DNA from: an uncultured Eubacteriales bacterium
GTDB lineage: Bacteria; Bacillota_A; Clostridia; Peptostreptococcales; Anaerovoracaceae
DNA: 5,317 nt
NCBI GenBank assembly: GCA_902774195.1
Contig: CACYHM010000078.1
Coordinates: forward strand, 1-5,317
Direction: 5' to 3'
Positions 1 to 5,317 of this stretch are shown here, one piece after another. The notes beneath the pieces are model-generated. The model was not told where the DNA came from. It saw only the letters and a program-made list of their open reading frames with translations, and ran no database searches. The translations under genes and the position numbers were made by a program. The stretch's first letter is position 1, and every line of letters starts with the position of its first letter.

Positions 1-1646
1 TCGGCGCCTTCGCCCTTGCTCCTCCTCATATATGAGAGCACGTTCTGATACCTGTTGTCCGGATCGATCCAGGTGAAGCCCTCCCAGTCGGTATCGTTCG
101 ACCACAGAGCAGGGTGCTCCGCATACACGTGGTTGATCTCCTTTATGAACTGCTGGTACTTCGCATGGTTCTCGTACTCCAGCAGGAACCACTCGAGTCC
201 CTCGTACTCTCTCCACTCGATGAACTGGGCGATCTCGTGTCCCATGAAGTTGAGCTTCTTGCCCGGATGCGTCATCTGATACATCGACAGCAGCCTTATG
301 CCTGCGAACTGCCTCCAGATGTCTCCCGGCATCCTTCCGATCAGGGAGCGCTTTCCGTGCACGACCTCGTCGTGCGAGAGCGGAAGTATGAAATTCTCGC
401 TGTACGCATAGGTCATCGAGAAGGTCAGCTTGTTGTGGTTGTCGCTCCTCCACGGGAAGTCGCATGACATGTATTCGAGCGTGTCGTGCATCCATCCCAT
501 GCTCCACTTGAAGTGGAATCCGAGGCCTCCCTTTTCAGGCGGCCATGTGATCATCGGCCAGGCTGTGCTCTCTTCGGCTATCATGCAGGCGCCCGGCACC
601 TGAGTGCCGACCATGTAGTTCAGCTCCTTCAGGAACTCGATCGCCTCGAGATTGCCCTCGTCGCCGTATTTGTTGAACTTCATCTTCGACCTGTCGGATA
701 CGCCGAAGTTGAGGTAGAGCATGCTGCTCACTCCGTCGACCCTGATGCCGTCGGCATGGTACTCCTCGAGCCAGAACATGGCGTTCGAGTACAGGAAGCT
801 CCTCACCTGAGGCCGCGCGAAGTCGAACTTGTATGTGCCCCAGTCAGGATGTATCTCGCTCTCGTATAGCTTGCCGCCGTTGAAGTCTCTGAGACCGCAG
901 TCGTCCGGGCAGAAGTGTCCCGACACCCAGTCGAGTATGACTCCTATGCCCGCCTTGTGGAATGCATCGACCAGAGCCTTGAATTCCTTAGGGCTTCCGT
1001 TTCTGGCGGTCGGCGCATAATAGCCCGTCACCTGGTAGCCCCAGGACGCATCGAGAGGATGCTCCATGACAGGCAGCAGCTCGACGTGGGTATATCCCAT
1101 CTCCTTCACGTAAGGCACGAGCTGTTCGGCGAGCTCCTTGTATGAGTAGAAGCCGTTCTCGCCTTCGTAGCGCTTCCACGAGCCGAGGTGGCATTCGTAG
1201 ATGTTCATAGGCGAAGTGAAGAGATCTGTCTGACTTCTCTTTTTCATCCAGGAGGAGTCTTTCCACCTGTAGCTGAGGTCTGTGACCTTCGAGGCCGTGC
1301 CCGGTCTGAGTTCGGCTCCGAATGCGAACGGGTCTGCCTTGAGTATGTGCCTGCCGTCATAAAGCTCGATGTCGTACTTGTAGCAGTCTCCGGCCTTTGC
1401 TCCCGGAATGAAGCCGGTGTAGATGCCGGTCTCTCCTATCTGCGAAAGACATGCAGCCTCGTCCCATTCGTTCCATCCGTTGAAATCGCCCGGGACTCTC
1501 ACGGCTTTTACATCCGGTGCCCATACAGTAAACTGAGCGCCCCCATCCTCGATGTGAGCGCCGAAGGTCCTGTACGCATGATAAAGCTTGCCGTTGTTGT
1601 AAAGATAGATCAGCTCATCGCTTAGCATTTCTCTGGTTTTTCCCAT
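1..1646 (-). CDS. glgB: 1,4-alpha-glucan branching enzyme GlgB (GH13), 3' end cut off by window edge
   Basis: This enzyme cuts alpha-1,4 glucan chains and re-attaches them by alpha-1,6 bonds to create branches in cytoplasmic glycogen. 548 residues are visible. A CBM48-type domain (about residues 20-110, with GDFNGW at 53-58) is followed by the GH13 barrel. Active-site signatures are present: DWVSGHF (239-245), GIRVD with R302 and the nucleophile D304, MIAEES with acid/base E358, and LPLSHDEVVHGK with H425 and D426. The late motif FMGHEIAQF (468-475 region) and the W-rich segment after it resemble clostridial GlgB proteins. The extra N-terminal domain of E. coli GlgB is absent, and roughly the last 80-100 residues (C-terminal beta domain) should lie beyond the left edge. 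The ATG at 1646 is chosen because AGGT lies 7 nt upstream; M7 is a weaker alternative. It starts 30 nt after the protease gene, probably co-transcribed. Oddity: Ser242 replaces the usual Pro of DWVPGHF. Identity is very secure. Confidence 0.96.
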   Translation of the reverse strand, partial: MGKTREMLSDELIYLYNNGKLYHAYRTFGAHIEDGGAQFTVWAPDVKAVRVPGDFNGWNEWDEAACLSQIGETGIYTGFIPGAKAGDCYKYDIELYDGRHILKADPFAFGAELRPGTASKVTDLSYRWKDSSWMKKRSQTDLFTSPMNIYECHLGSWKRYEGENGFYSYKELAEQLVPYVKEMGYTHVELLPVMEHPLDASWGYQVTGYYAPTARNGSPKEFKALVDAFHKAGIGVILDWVSGHFCPDDCGLRDFNGGKLYESEIHPDWGTYKFDFARPQVRSFLYSNAMFWLEEYHADGIRVDGVSSMLYLNFGVSDRSKMKFNKYGDEGNLEAIEFLKELNYMVGTQVPGACMIAEESTAWPMITWPPEKGGLGFHFKWSMGWMHDTLEYMSCDFPWRSDNHNKLTFSMTYAYSENFILPLSHDEVVHGKRSLIGRMPGDIWRQFAGIRLLSMYQMTHPGKKLNFMGHEIAQFIEWREYEGLEWFLLEYENHAKYQQFIKEINHVYAEHPALWSNDTDWEGFTWIDPDNRYQNVLSYMRRSKGEGA

Positions 1647-1653
1647 TTTTCTT

Positions 1654-1657
1654 ACCT
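1654..1657 (-). promoter_or_regulatory. Weak ribosome binding site of glgB
   Basis: The minus strand reads AGGT here, 7 nt before the glgB ATG, inside the 30-nt gap after the protease stop codon. It is a weaker match to the anti-Shine-Dalgarno than the sites of the other genes, so glgB may depend partly on translation of the gene before it. Confidence 0.5.
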
Positions 1658-1676
1658 GCTTCCGTGATCCGGACCG

Positions 1677-2588
1677 TTAAAATTCAACGTATATATCGCC
1701 GTCTTCATCCAGCTGCGCAGACTGTCCCTGCTGCTGAGGCTGTGAAGGCGGCTGCGGGGCATACTGACGCGCCGGTTCCTGCTGCGGCTGAGGCTGTACC
1801 GGCTGCTGCGCCTGGCGCAGGACCTGCTGACGCTCCGGCGACTGCTGCAGCGGCTGCTGGAAAGTCTGCGGGGCGGCATTGACCGGAGGAGCTGTATAGA
1901 ATCCCGATCTGTAGTCTTCTTTCGACATCTTGTTGATCGTCCAGATCGCCGCGATGTAGAGCAGTACTACGAAAACCAGCAGCGGGATAGTGCCGCGGTC
2001 TCCGAGGAAAGCGAAAGTATCGTACACGCCGTGGATGCACATCGGCACCAGCAGCGCGAGCAGAGTCCACTTGAAGACCGGCTCTCCAGTAATGCTGGCC
2101 TTCTTGGAATACGAATAGAACACGCCCATGAACACTCCGCAGAACGCGTGCAGAGGGATAGCCGTGAACGCTCTTACTATAGCAGTCGCAAGGCCGTAGC
2201 TCGCAACGTACAGGATGTTCTCATAGATCGCGAATCCCACCGCAGCGGACACGCCGTAGACGATGCCGTCGAAGCGGTAGTTGAAGCCCGTGTATCTCCA
2301 GGAGCCGAACCTCGTCGCGAGATATTTGACGGTCTCTTCGACAAGGGCCGCCATCAGGAAGGACTGTACGAGCGCATTCTGGACCGAACCTTCCGGATAT
2401 TTCGGCAGAAAAGCGCTTTCAGCCTGCTCGAGGGCCGCCGCAACGATGCAGGATATGATGCCGAATATGACCAGCCTGACGATCAGCTTCACAGGCTCCT
2501 TCTCGACCTTGTCCTTTTTGTATACGTAGATTATGAGCAGTAAGCCCGGGATGATGGCCAGTGCCATCAGATTGGTATCGAGATACAT
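1677..2588 (-). CDS. PrsW-family intramembrane metalloprotease with Gln/Pro-rich C-terminal tail
   Basis: 303-residue polytopic membrane protein of the PrsW family (CPBP/Abi-related glutamic-type or metallo proteases). B. subtilis PrsW makes the first cut in the anti-sigma factor RsiW during envelope stress. Family motifs are intact: VEETVKY with E84, E85 and K88; GFAIYEN ending in E123-N124; H147 in PLHAFCG; and H186 and D190 in CIHGVYD. About seven hydrophobic segments can be seen (near 7-23, 35-53, 70-87, 108-129, 133-158, 171-193, 199-219). Positively charged loops after segments 1, 3, 5 and 7 place the C-terminus in the cytoplasm. Residues 240-293 are very rich in Gln and Pro and end in an acidic terminus, which is not part of the conserved core. 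The ATG at 2588 has AAAGGGG 6 nt upstream. No sigma or anti-sigma gene is visible nearby, so the substrate is unknown. Family assignment is secure; a role equal to PrsW is not. Confidence 0.9.
   Translation of the reverse strand: MYLDTNLMALAIIPGLLLIIYVYKKDKVEKEPVKLIVRLVIFGIISCIVAAALEQAESAFLPKYPEGSVQNALVQSFLMAALVEETVKYLATRFGSWRYTGFNYRFDGIVYGVSAAVGFAIYENILYVASYGLATAIVRAFTAIPLHAFCGVFMGVFYSYSKKASITGEPVFKWTLLALLVPMCIHGVYDTFAFLGDRGTIPLLVFVVLLYIAAIWTINKMSKEDYRSGFYTAPPVNAAPQTFQQPLQQSPERQQVLRQAQQPVQPQPQQEPARQYAPQPPSQPQQQGQSAQLDEDGDIYVEF
1710..1871 (-). repeat. Low-complexity CAG/CCG-rich tract encoding the Gln/Pro tail of the protease
   Basis: Codons for residues 240-293 of the PrsW-family protein. 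By hand count, 22 of 54 residues are Gln and 11 are Pro. The DNA is an imperfect run of CAG, CCG and related codons rather than an exact tandem repeat. The same tract opens long alanine- or serine-rich frames on both strands, which are artefacts of the composition. Such tracts can vary in length between strains by slippage, although the interruptions here make that less likely than in a pure repeat. Confidence 0.75.
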
Positions 2589-2594
2589 TATGAT

Positions 2595-2601
2595 CCCCTT
2601 T
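2595..2601 (-). promoter_or_regulatory. Ribosome binding site of the PrsW-family gene
   Basis: The minus strand reads AAAGGGG, 6 nt before the ATG at 2588. This supports that start. The 61-nt gap ahead of the gene (2589-2649) shows no inverted repeat followed by a T-run and no convincing -35/-10 pair. Confidence 0.7.
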
Positions 2602-2649
2602 CTGTGTCAGTTTATTACCGTTTCTTTGCGAATCTCAGCGGATCCCAGC

Positions 2650-2742
2650 CTATAGTTTATGCCTGTTGTTCTTGTAGAGCAGCAGTATGTACCATATGCA
2701 TAATGCCACGAGCACGCCGCCGGTGAGCTTCAAGAGTATCAT
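2650..2742 (-). CDS. Predicted 30-residue single-pass membrane micro-protein, unknown function
   Basis: A 30-codon frame (ATG at 2742, TAG at 2650-2652) between fbp and the membrane protease. It begins 18 nt after the fbp stop and has an excellent AAAGGAG site at 6-nt spacing, which is what separates it from a chance frame. The product is one hydrophobic helix (about residues 6-23, starting LTGGVLVALC and ending WYILLLY) followed by a short basic tail, KNNRHKL. The positive-inside rule suggests an outside N-terminus and cytoplasmic tail. I do not recognise a family. It has the general shape of small membrane subunits and regulators such as KdpF or CydX, but the partner genes of those systems are absent. 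Possible roles are an accessory subunit, regulator or substrate of the protease encoded next, or simply a small membrane protein. Translation is well supported by the binding site but is unproven; function is unknown. Confidence 0.72.
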   Translation of the reverse strand: MILLKLTGGVLVALCIWYILLLYKNNRHKL

Positions 2743-2748
2743 GGTATG

Positions 2749-2755
2749 CTCCTTT
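2749..2755 (-). promoter_or_regulatory. Strong ribosome binding site of the 30-codon gene
   Basis: The minus strand reads AAAGGAG, 6 nt before the ATG at 2742 and a few bases after the fbp stop codon (2761-2763). It is one of the best Shine-Dalgarno matches in the window. It cannot serve the protease gene, which starts about 150 nt further on and has its own site, so it is the main evidence that the micro-gene is translated. Confidence 0.78.
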
Positions 2756-2760
2756 CTCTG

Positions 2761-4707
2761 TCAGTATATCTCTCTGATGCCGCCGCTTACGAACTCGTCG
2801 TACAGCTTTTCGAGGTTCCTGATCTGCTCGCGGAGCTCAGCTCCGTTGTCTGTGTCTCTGATCAGGAGTCTCTCAGGCACCGTGTGCACAAGATGCATCA
2901 CCGGTCTGTGGAACACCTGTGTGCCGTCCTCGCGCAGAGGTTCGTAAGGCTTGTGTTCGGCGAGATACATGTGCTTCGAGGTGAGTATCGCCGTATATCC
3001 CGCGATGCCCGTCGTCTTGTGATACGCCTTCGAGATGCCGCCGTCGATTATGAAGAGTTTGCCGTTCGCCTTCACAGGCGTCTCGCCCTTGATCAGCTTG
3101 ACAGGAACGTGTCCGTTCAGTATCCTTCCGATCTCCGGATCGAGCCCGAACTCCTTCAGTATCTTGTTGGCGGTCTCTTCCTTCTCGATAAGCTTGTAGT
3201 ATGGGACCGTGTGCTCCTTGTGAGTCGCCTTGTCTTCGATGAAGTAGCGCTCGAAGGTCGTCATCTTGTCCTTTCCGAACAGAGGCGAGTCCTCGGAGAG
3301 CCACAGGTACCACATGATGGCCGCTGCCTCTGCCTGCGCCCTTCCCTCAGGCCTCTTGCGCGCCGCTCTGATCATCTGGTCGAGCTTTTTGAGGTAGGCC
3401 GCGCCCTTGTATTTCTTGCCGTCGATCTCGACCGTCTTGAAGCTGCCCCTCTCGTTGAAGATCATGCAGCCGTGATAGAAGAGGTTGCCGTTCATGATCT
3501 TGTAGAGAGCGCCGTGCGAGAACATGTAGTTGATGTGTCTCTGCAGCTTCTCGGAATTGATGATCGATGATTCGAGAGCCACCATGACCTCCTCCTCTTC
3601 AGGAGTGAGCCTGTACGGATCTTTCGGATCTACGGTCGGAAGGTTCATGTCCCTCATCGGGTATTCCTTGCCTTCGACCTTTACGGTGCCTTTTTCGAAG
3701 TCCACGGTCTCGAGCAGGTTCCTGTGATCCAGGCGGAATTCAGGATGCTTTTTTATCTCCTGGCCCTCGATCTTGAACTGTATGATCGAGATCATCTTGT
3801 GCATCTTGGCCGCGAGTTCAGGCGGGATCGGATCGTATTTGTTGGTCTCGAGGACGTTCGGCATGAAGTATTCGCACGGATCGTCCCCGTAGATGTGCTG
3901 CGCCAGCGAGGCGAGCGGTCTCAGGTTGAATCCGTAGCCCACCTCGAGCATGTCGAAGTTGTTGTAGCGCACGTTTATGCGGATCATGGTCGCGATGCAG
4001 GCGCGGTTGCCGCAGGCGGCTCCCATCCACAGTACGTCGTGGTTGCCCCACTGTATGTCCACTCCGCGGTTCGACATGAGGTAATCCATGATGACATGGG
4101 ATTTCGGGCCTCTGTCGAATATATCGCCTATGATGTGCAGCCTGTCGACCGTCATGTTGGCGATGGTCTCTGTAAGATCGATTATGAACTCCCTGGCCGC
4201 GTCGTATTCGATCAGGGTGTCGATGATCTCATCGTAGTATTTGTGCCTGTCGGTGACATCGTCCGCGAAGAGCAGCTCGTCCATGATGTATGAAGAGAGC
4301 TCAGGCAGGCGCTTTTTCACCTTCGATCTTGTGTACTTGTTGGAAACGATGCGGCAGATAGCCAGAAGCCTTCTGATGGCGACCTTGCACCACGCGTCGA
4401 AGTCCCCTTCGCTTTTCTCTCTGCGGTTCATCTCCGCTTCCGGATTGTAGATAAGGGATGCCAGATCGTCGCGCTCGCTCTCTGTGAGAATGTCGCCGAA
4501 GACCTCGTCTATCCTCATGCGGATCATCCCGGAACCGCTCCTCACAAAATAGTGGAACGCGTCGAATTCGCCGTGGATGTCGCTCAGAAAAAATTCAGTA
4601 GCTTTCGGGAGCGCCAGTATGGCTCTGAGGTTTATGATCTCTGTCCTTACTCTTCTGCGGTTAGGGAACTTCTCTGCGAGAAGTCTAAGATACTGCTTGT
4701 CCGGCAT
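2761..4707 (-). CDS. fbp: Fructose-1,6-bisphosphatase class III
   Basis: Hydrolyses fructose-1,6-bisphosphate to fructose-6-phosphate and phosphate in gluconeogenesis (EC 3.1.3.11), in the cytoplasm. The 648 residues match the full family length of about 640-670. It belongs to the calcineurin-like metallophosphatase fold rather than the class I Fbp fold. Metal-binding motifs appear in order: SDIHGEFD with D43 and H45; GDIFDRGP (194-201) with D195 and D198; GNHD (221-224) with N222 and H223; FYHG with H412; and NGHVPVK with H533. The N-terminal TEIINLRAIL...P block and the C-terminal RDTDNG block are also typical. The ATG at 4707 has GGAGG 5 nt upstream. It begins 19 nt after the murA stop, so translational coupling is likely. 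The related B. subtilis enzyme is Mn-dependent, activated by phosphoenolpyruvate and inhibited by AMP; whether this one behaves the same is inferred. All key residues are present and no frameshift is seen. Confidence 0.97.
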   Translation of the reverse strand: MPDKQYLRLLAEKFPNRRRVRTEIINLRAILALPKATEFFLSDIHGEFDAFHYFVRSGSGMIRMRIDEVFGDILTESERDDLASLIYNPEAEMNRREKSEGDFDAWCKVAIRRLLAICRIVSNKYTRSKVKKRLPELSSYIMDELLFADDVTDRHKYYDEIIDTLIEYDAAREFIIDLTETIANMTVDRLHIIGDIFDRGPKSHVIMDYLMSNRGVDIQWGNHDVLWMGAACGNRACIATMIRINVRYNNFDMLEVGYGFNLRPLASLAQHIYGDDPCEYFMPNVLETNKYDPIPPELAAKMHKMISIIQFKIEGQEIKKHPEFRLDHRNLLETVDFEKGTVKVEGKEYPMRDMNLPTVDPKDPYRLTPEEEEVMVALESSIINSEKLQRHINYMFSHGALYKIMNGNLFYHGCMIFNERGSFKTVEIDGKKYKGAAYLKKLDQMIRAARKRPEGRAQAEAAAIMWYLWLSEDSPLFGKDKMTTFERYFIEDKATHKEHTVPYYKLIEKEETANKILKEFGLDPEIGRILNGHVPVKLIKGETPVKANGKLFIIDGGISKAYHKTTGIAGYTAILTSKHMYLAEHKPYEPLREDGTQVFHRPVMHLVHTVPERLLIRDTDNGAELREQIRNLEKLYDEFVSGGIREIY

Positions 4708-4712
4708 GTCGT

Positions 4713-4717
4713 CCTCC
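4713..4717 (-). promoter_or_regulatory. Ribosome binding site of fbp
   Basis: The minus strand reads GGAGG, 5 nt before the fbp ATG at 4707. It lies wholly in the 19-nt gap after the murA stop codon (4727-4729), which supports the chosen start and leaves no room for a terminator between the two genes. Confidence 0.75.
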
Positions 4718-4726
4718 GTTCTCCTG

Positions 4727-5317
4727 TCAGTCGCTTATTTTCATGATGTCGGCTCCGAGAGCCTTGAACTTGCCTACGAAGTCTTCGTAGCCGCGTTCTA
4801 TGTGATATATCTCGCTGATCTCAGTCGTTCCAGATGCGACGAGTCCTGCAAGGACCATGGCGGCGCCGGCCCTCAGGTCGGTCGCTCTGACCTTTGCCCC
4901 GTGCAGCTTTCTGCCGCCCGGCACCACTGCCTCTCTGTTTTCGGTCTGTATGTCGGCTCCCATGCGGTTGAGCTCGACAACGTGCATGAACCTGTTCTCG
5001 AACACCGTCTCCCTGACCACGCTTTTGCCCTTGACCGTCGTGAGGAAGGCCATGAACGGCGACTGTATGTCGGTCGGGAAGCCCGGGAACGGCAGCGTCT
5101 TGATGTCCGTCGCGACGAGGTCCCTGTCCCTCGCGTCCACGTATATGCCCTCAGGTGTGATGTCGATGTCGACGTTGCACTCCTTGAGCTTTGCGATGAT
5201 AGGCCTTACGTGTCCAGGAAGAGCGTTCTTTATGAGAACGTCGCCCCTCGTGATGGCAGCGGCCAGCATGAATGTGCCGGTCTCTATCCTGTCAGGGATG
5301 GCCTGATGGATGCAGCC
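4727..5317 (-). CDS. murA: UDP-N-acetylglucosamine 1-carboxyvinyltransferase MurA, C-terminal part (5' end beyond window)
   Basis: MurA transfers enolpyruvate from phosphoenolpyruvate to UDP-GlcNAc, the first committed step of peptidoglycan synthesis, in the cytoplasm. Only the last 196 residues, about 45 percent of a usual 420-residue protein, are visible. The frame is open to the right edge, so the Met codon at 5269 is internal and not the start. Signatures are clear: IPDRIETGTF at fragment residues 7-16; GFPTD with D83, matching the catalytic Asp305 of the E. coli enzyme; ENRFMH (107-112), whose Arg matches Arg331; and DLRAGAAMVLAGL starting at 147, whose Arg matches Arg397. These distinguish MurA from the related AroA. 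The fosfomycin-target cysteine (Cys115 in E. coli) lies outside the window, so drug sensitivity cannot be judged. Clostridia often carry two MurA paralogues, and which one this is cannot be told. It is probably an upstream gene of the unit that includes fbp. Confidence 0.96.
   Translation of the reverse strand, partial: GCIHQAIPDRIETGTFMLAAAITRGDVLIKNALPGHVRPIIAKLKECNVDIDITPEGIYVDARDRDLVATDIKTLPFPGFPTDIQSPFMAFLTTVKGKSVVRETVFENRFMHVVELNRMGADIQTENREAVVPGGRKLHGAKVRATDLRAGAAMVLAGLVASGTTEISEIYHIERGYEDFVGKFKALGADIMKISD

Noticed and set aside
988..1266. 92-codon minus-strand frame inside glgB
   Set aside because: It is out of frame with glgB, whose reading is uninterrupted here through conserved GH13 sequence, and its translation has no recognisable motif.
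1664..2070. Ala-rich and Ser/Arg-rich frames on both strands around the Gln/Pro tract
   Set aside because: They are shifted or complementary readings of CAG/CCG-rich DNA. The in-frame protease reading is continuous with a conserved core and has a normal stop just before glgB.
2031..2543. 170-codon plus-strand frame opposite the PrsW-family gene
   Set aside because: It lies wholly within the antisense of the protease gene, has no recognisable motif, and has a charged composition typical of a complement of membrane-protein codons.
2589..2649. Promoter or terminator in the 61-nt gap before the protease gene
   Set aside because: An AT-rich TAATAA stretch has no matching -35 at suitable spacing, and there is no GC-rich hairpin followed by a T-run.
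2650..2742. Micro-protein as KdpF or CydX
   Set aside because: The length and single helix are similar, but there are no kdpABC or cydAB genes nearby and no specific sequence match that I can recognise.
2746..3570. Long 274-codon plus-strand frame opposite fbp
   Set aside because: It is antisense to a region of fbp with unmistakable conserved protein motifs. The translation is Leu/Val/Arg/Asp-rich with no recognisable domain, as expected from the complement of a moderately GC-rich gene.
4727..5269. A separate short gene starting at the Met codon at 5269
   Set aside because: The frame stays open to the window edge, and the 16 codons before the Met encode the conserved MurA motif IPDRIETGTF, so this is the interior of a longer murA.

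Overview
The window looks like a stretch of chromosome from an anaerobic Gram-positive bacterium of the Clostridia (Bacillota). The evidence is a class III (Bacillus/Clostridium-type) fructose-1,6-bisphosphatase, a short clostridial-type glycogen branching enzyme that lacks the extra N-terminal domain of the E. coli enzyme, strong AG-rich ribosome binding sites, and tightly packed co-directional genes. Base composition is moderately GC-rich by eye, with frequent ATA (Ile) and AGG (Arg) codons. The genus cannot be determined from this sequence.

All genes are on the minus strand, so transcription runs from the right edge to the left edge. In that order they are: the C-terminal half of murA (cut by the right edge), complete fbp, a 30-codon single-helix membrane protein that is very easy to miss, a complete PrsW-family intramembrane metalloprotease with an unusual Gln/Pro-rich C-terminal tail, and glgB (its 3' end cut by the left edge). 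The gaps are 19, 18, 61 and 30 nt. None contains a convincing terminator or promoter, so the five genes are probably one transcription unit whose promoter lies upstream of murA, outside the window. No RNA genes, CRISPR arrays, insertion sequences or phage genes were seen.

Three genes form a coherent metabolic theme. Fbp makes fructose-6-phosphate, the branch point to UDP-GlcNAc (the MurA substrate for peptidoglycan) and, through glucose phosphates, to glycogen, which GlgB branches. Phosphoenolpyruvate is the other MurA substrate and is a known activator of the class III Fbp of B. subtilis. The membrane protease and the micro-protein do not fit this theme directly and are the most interesting part. 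They may be an envelope-signalling or quality-control pair embedded in a carbon-storage and cell-wall operon, but this is inference. The rest of the window is ordinary, well-conserved core metabolism.
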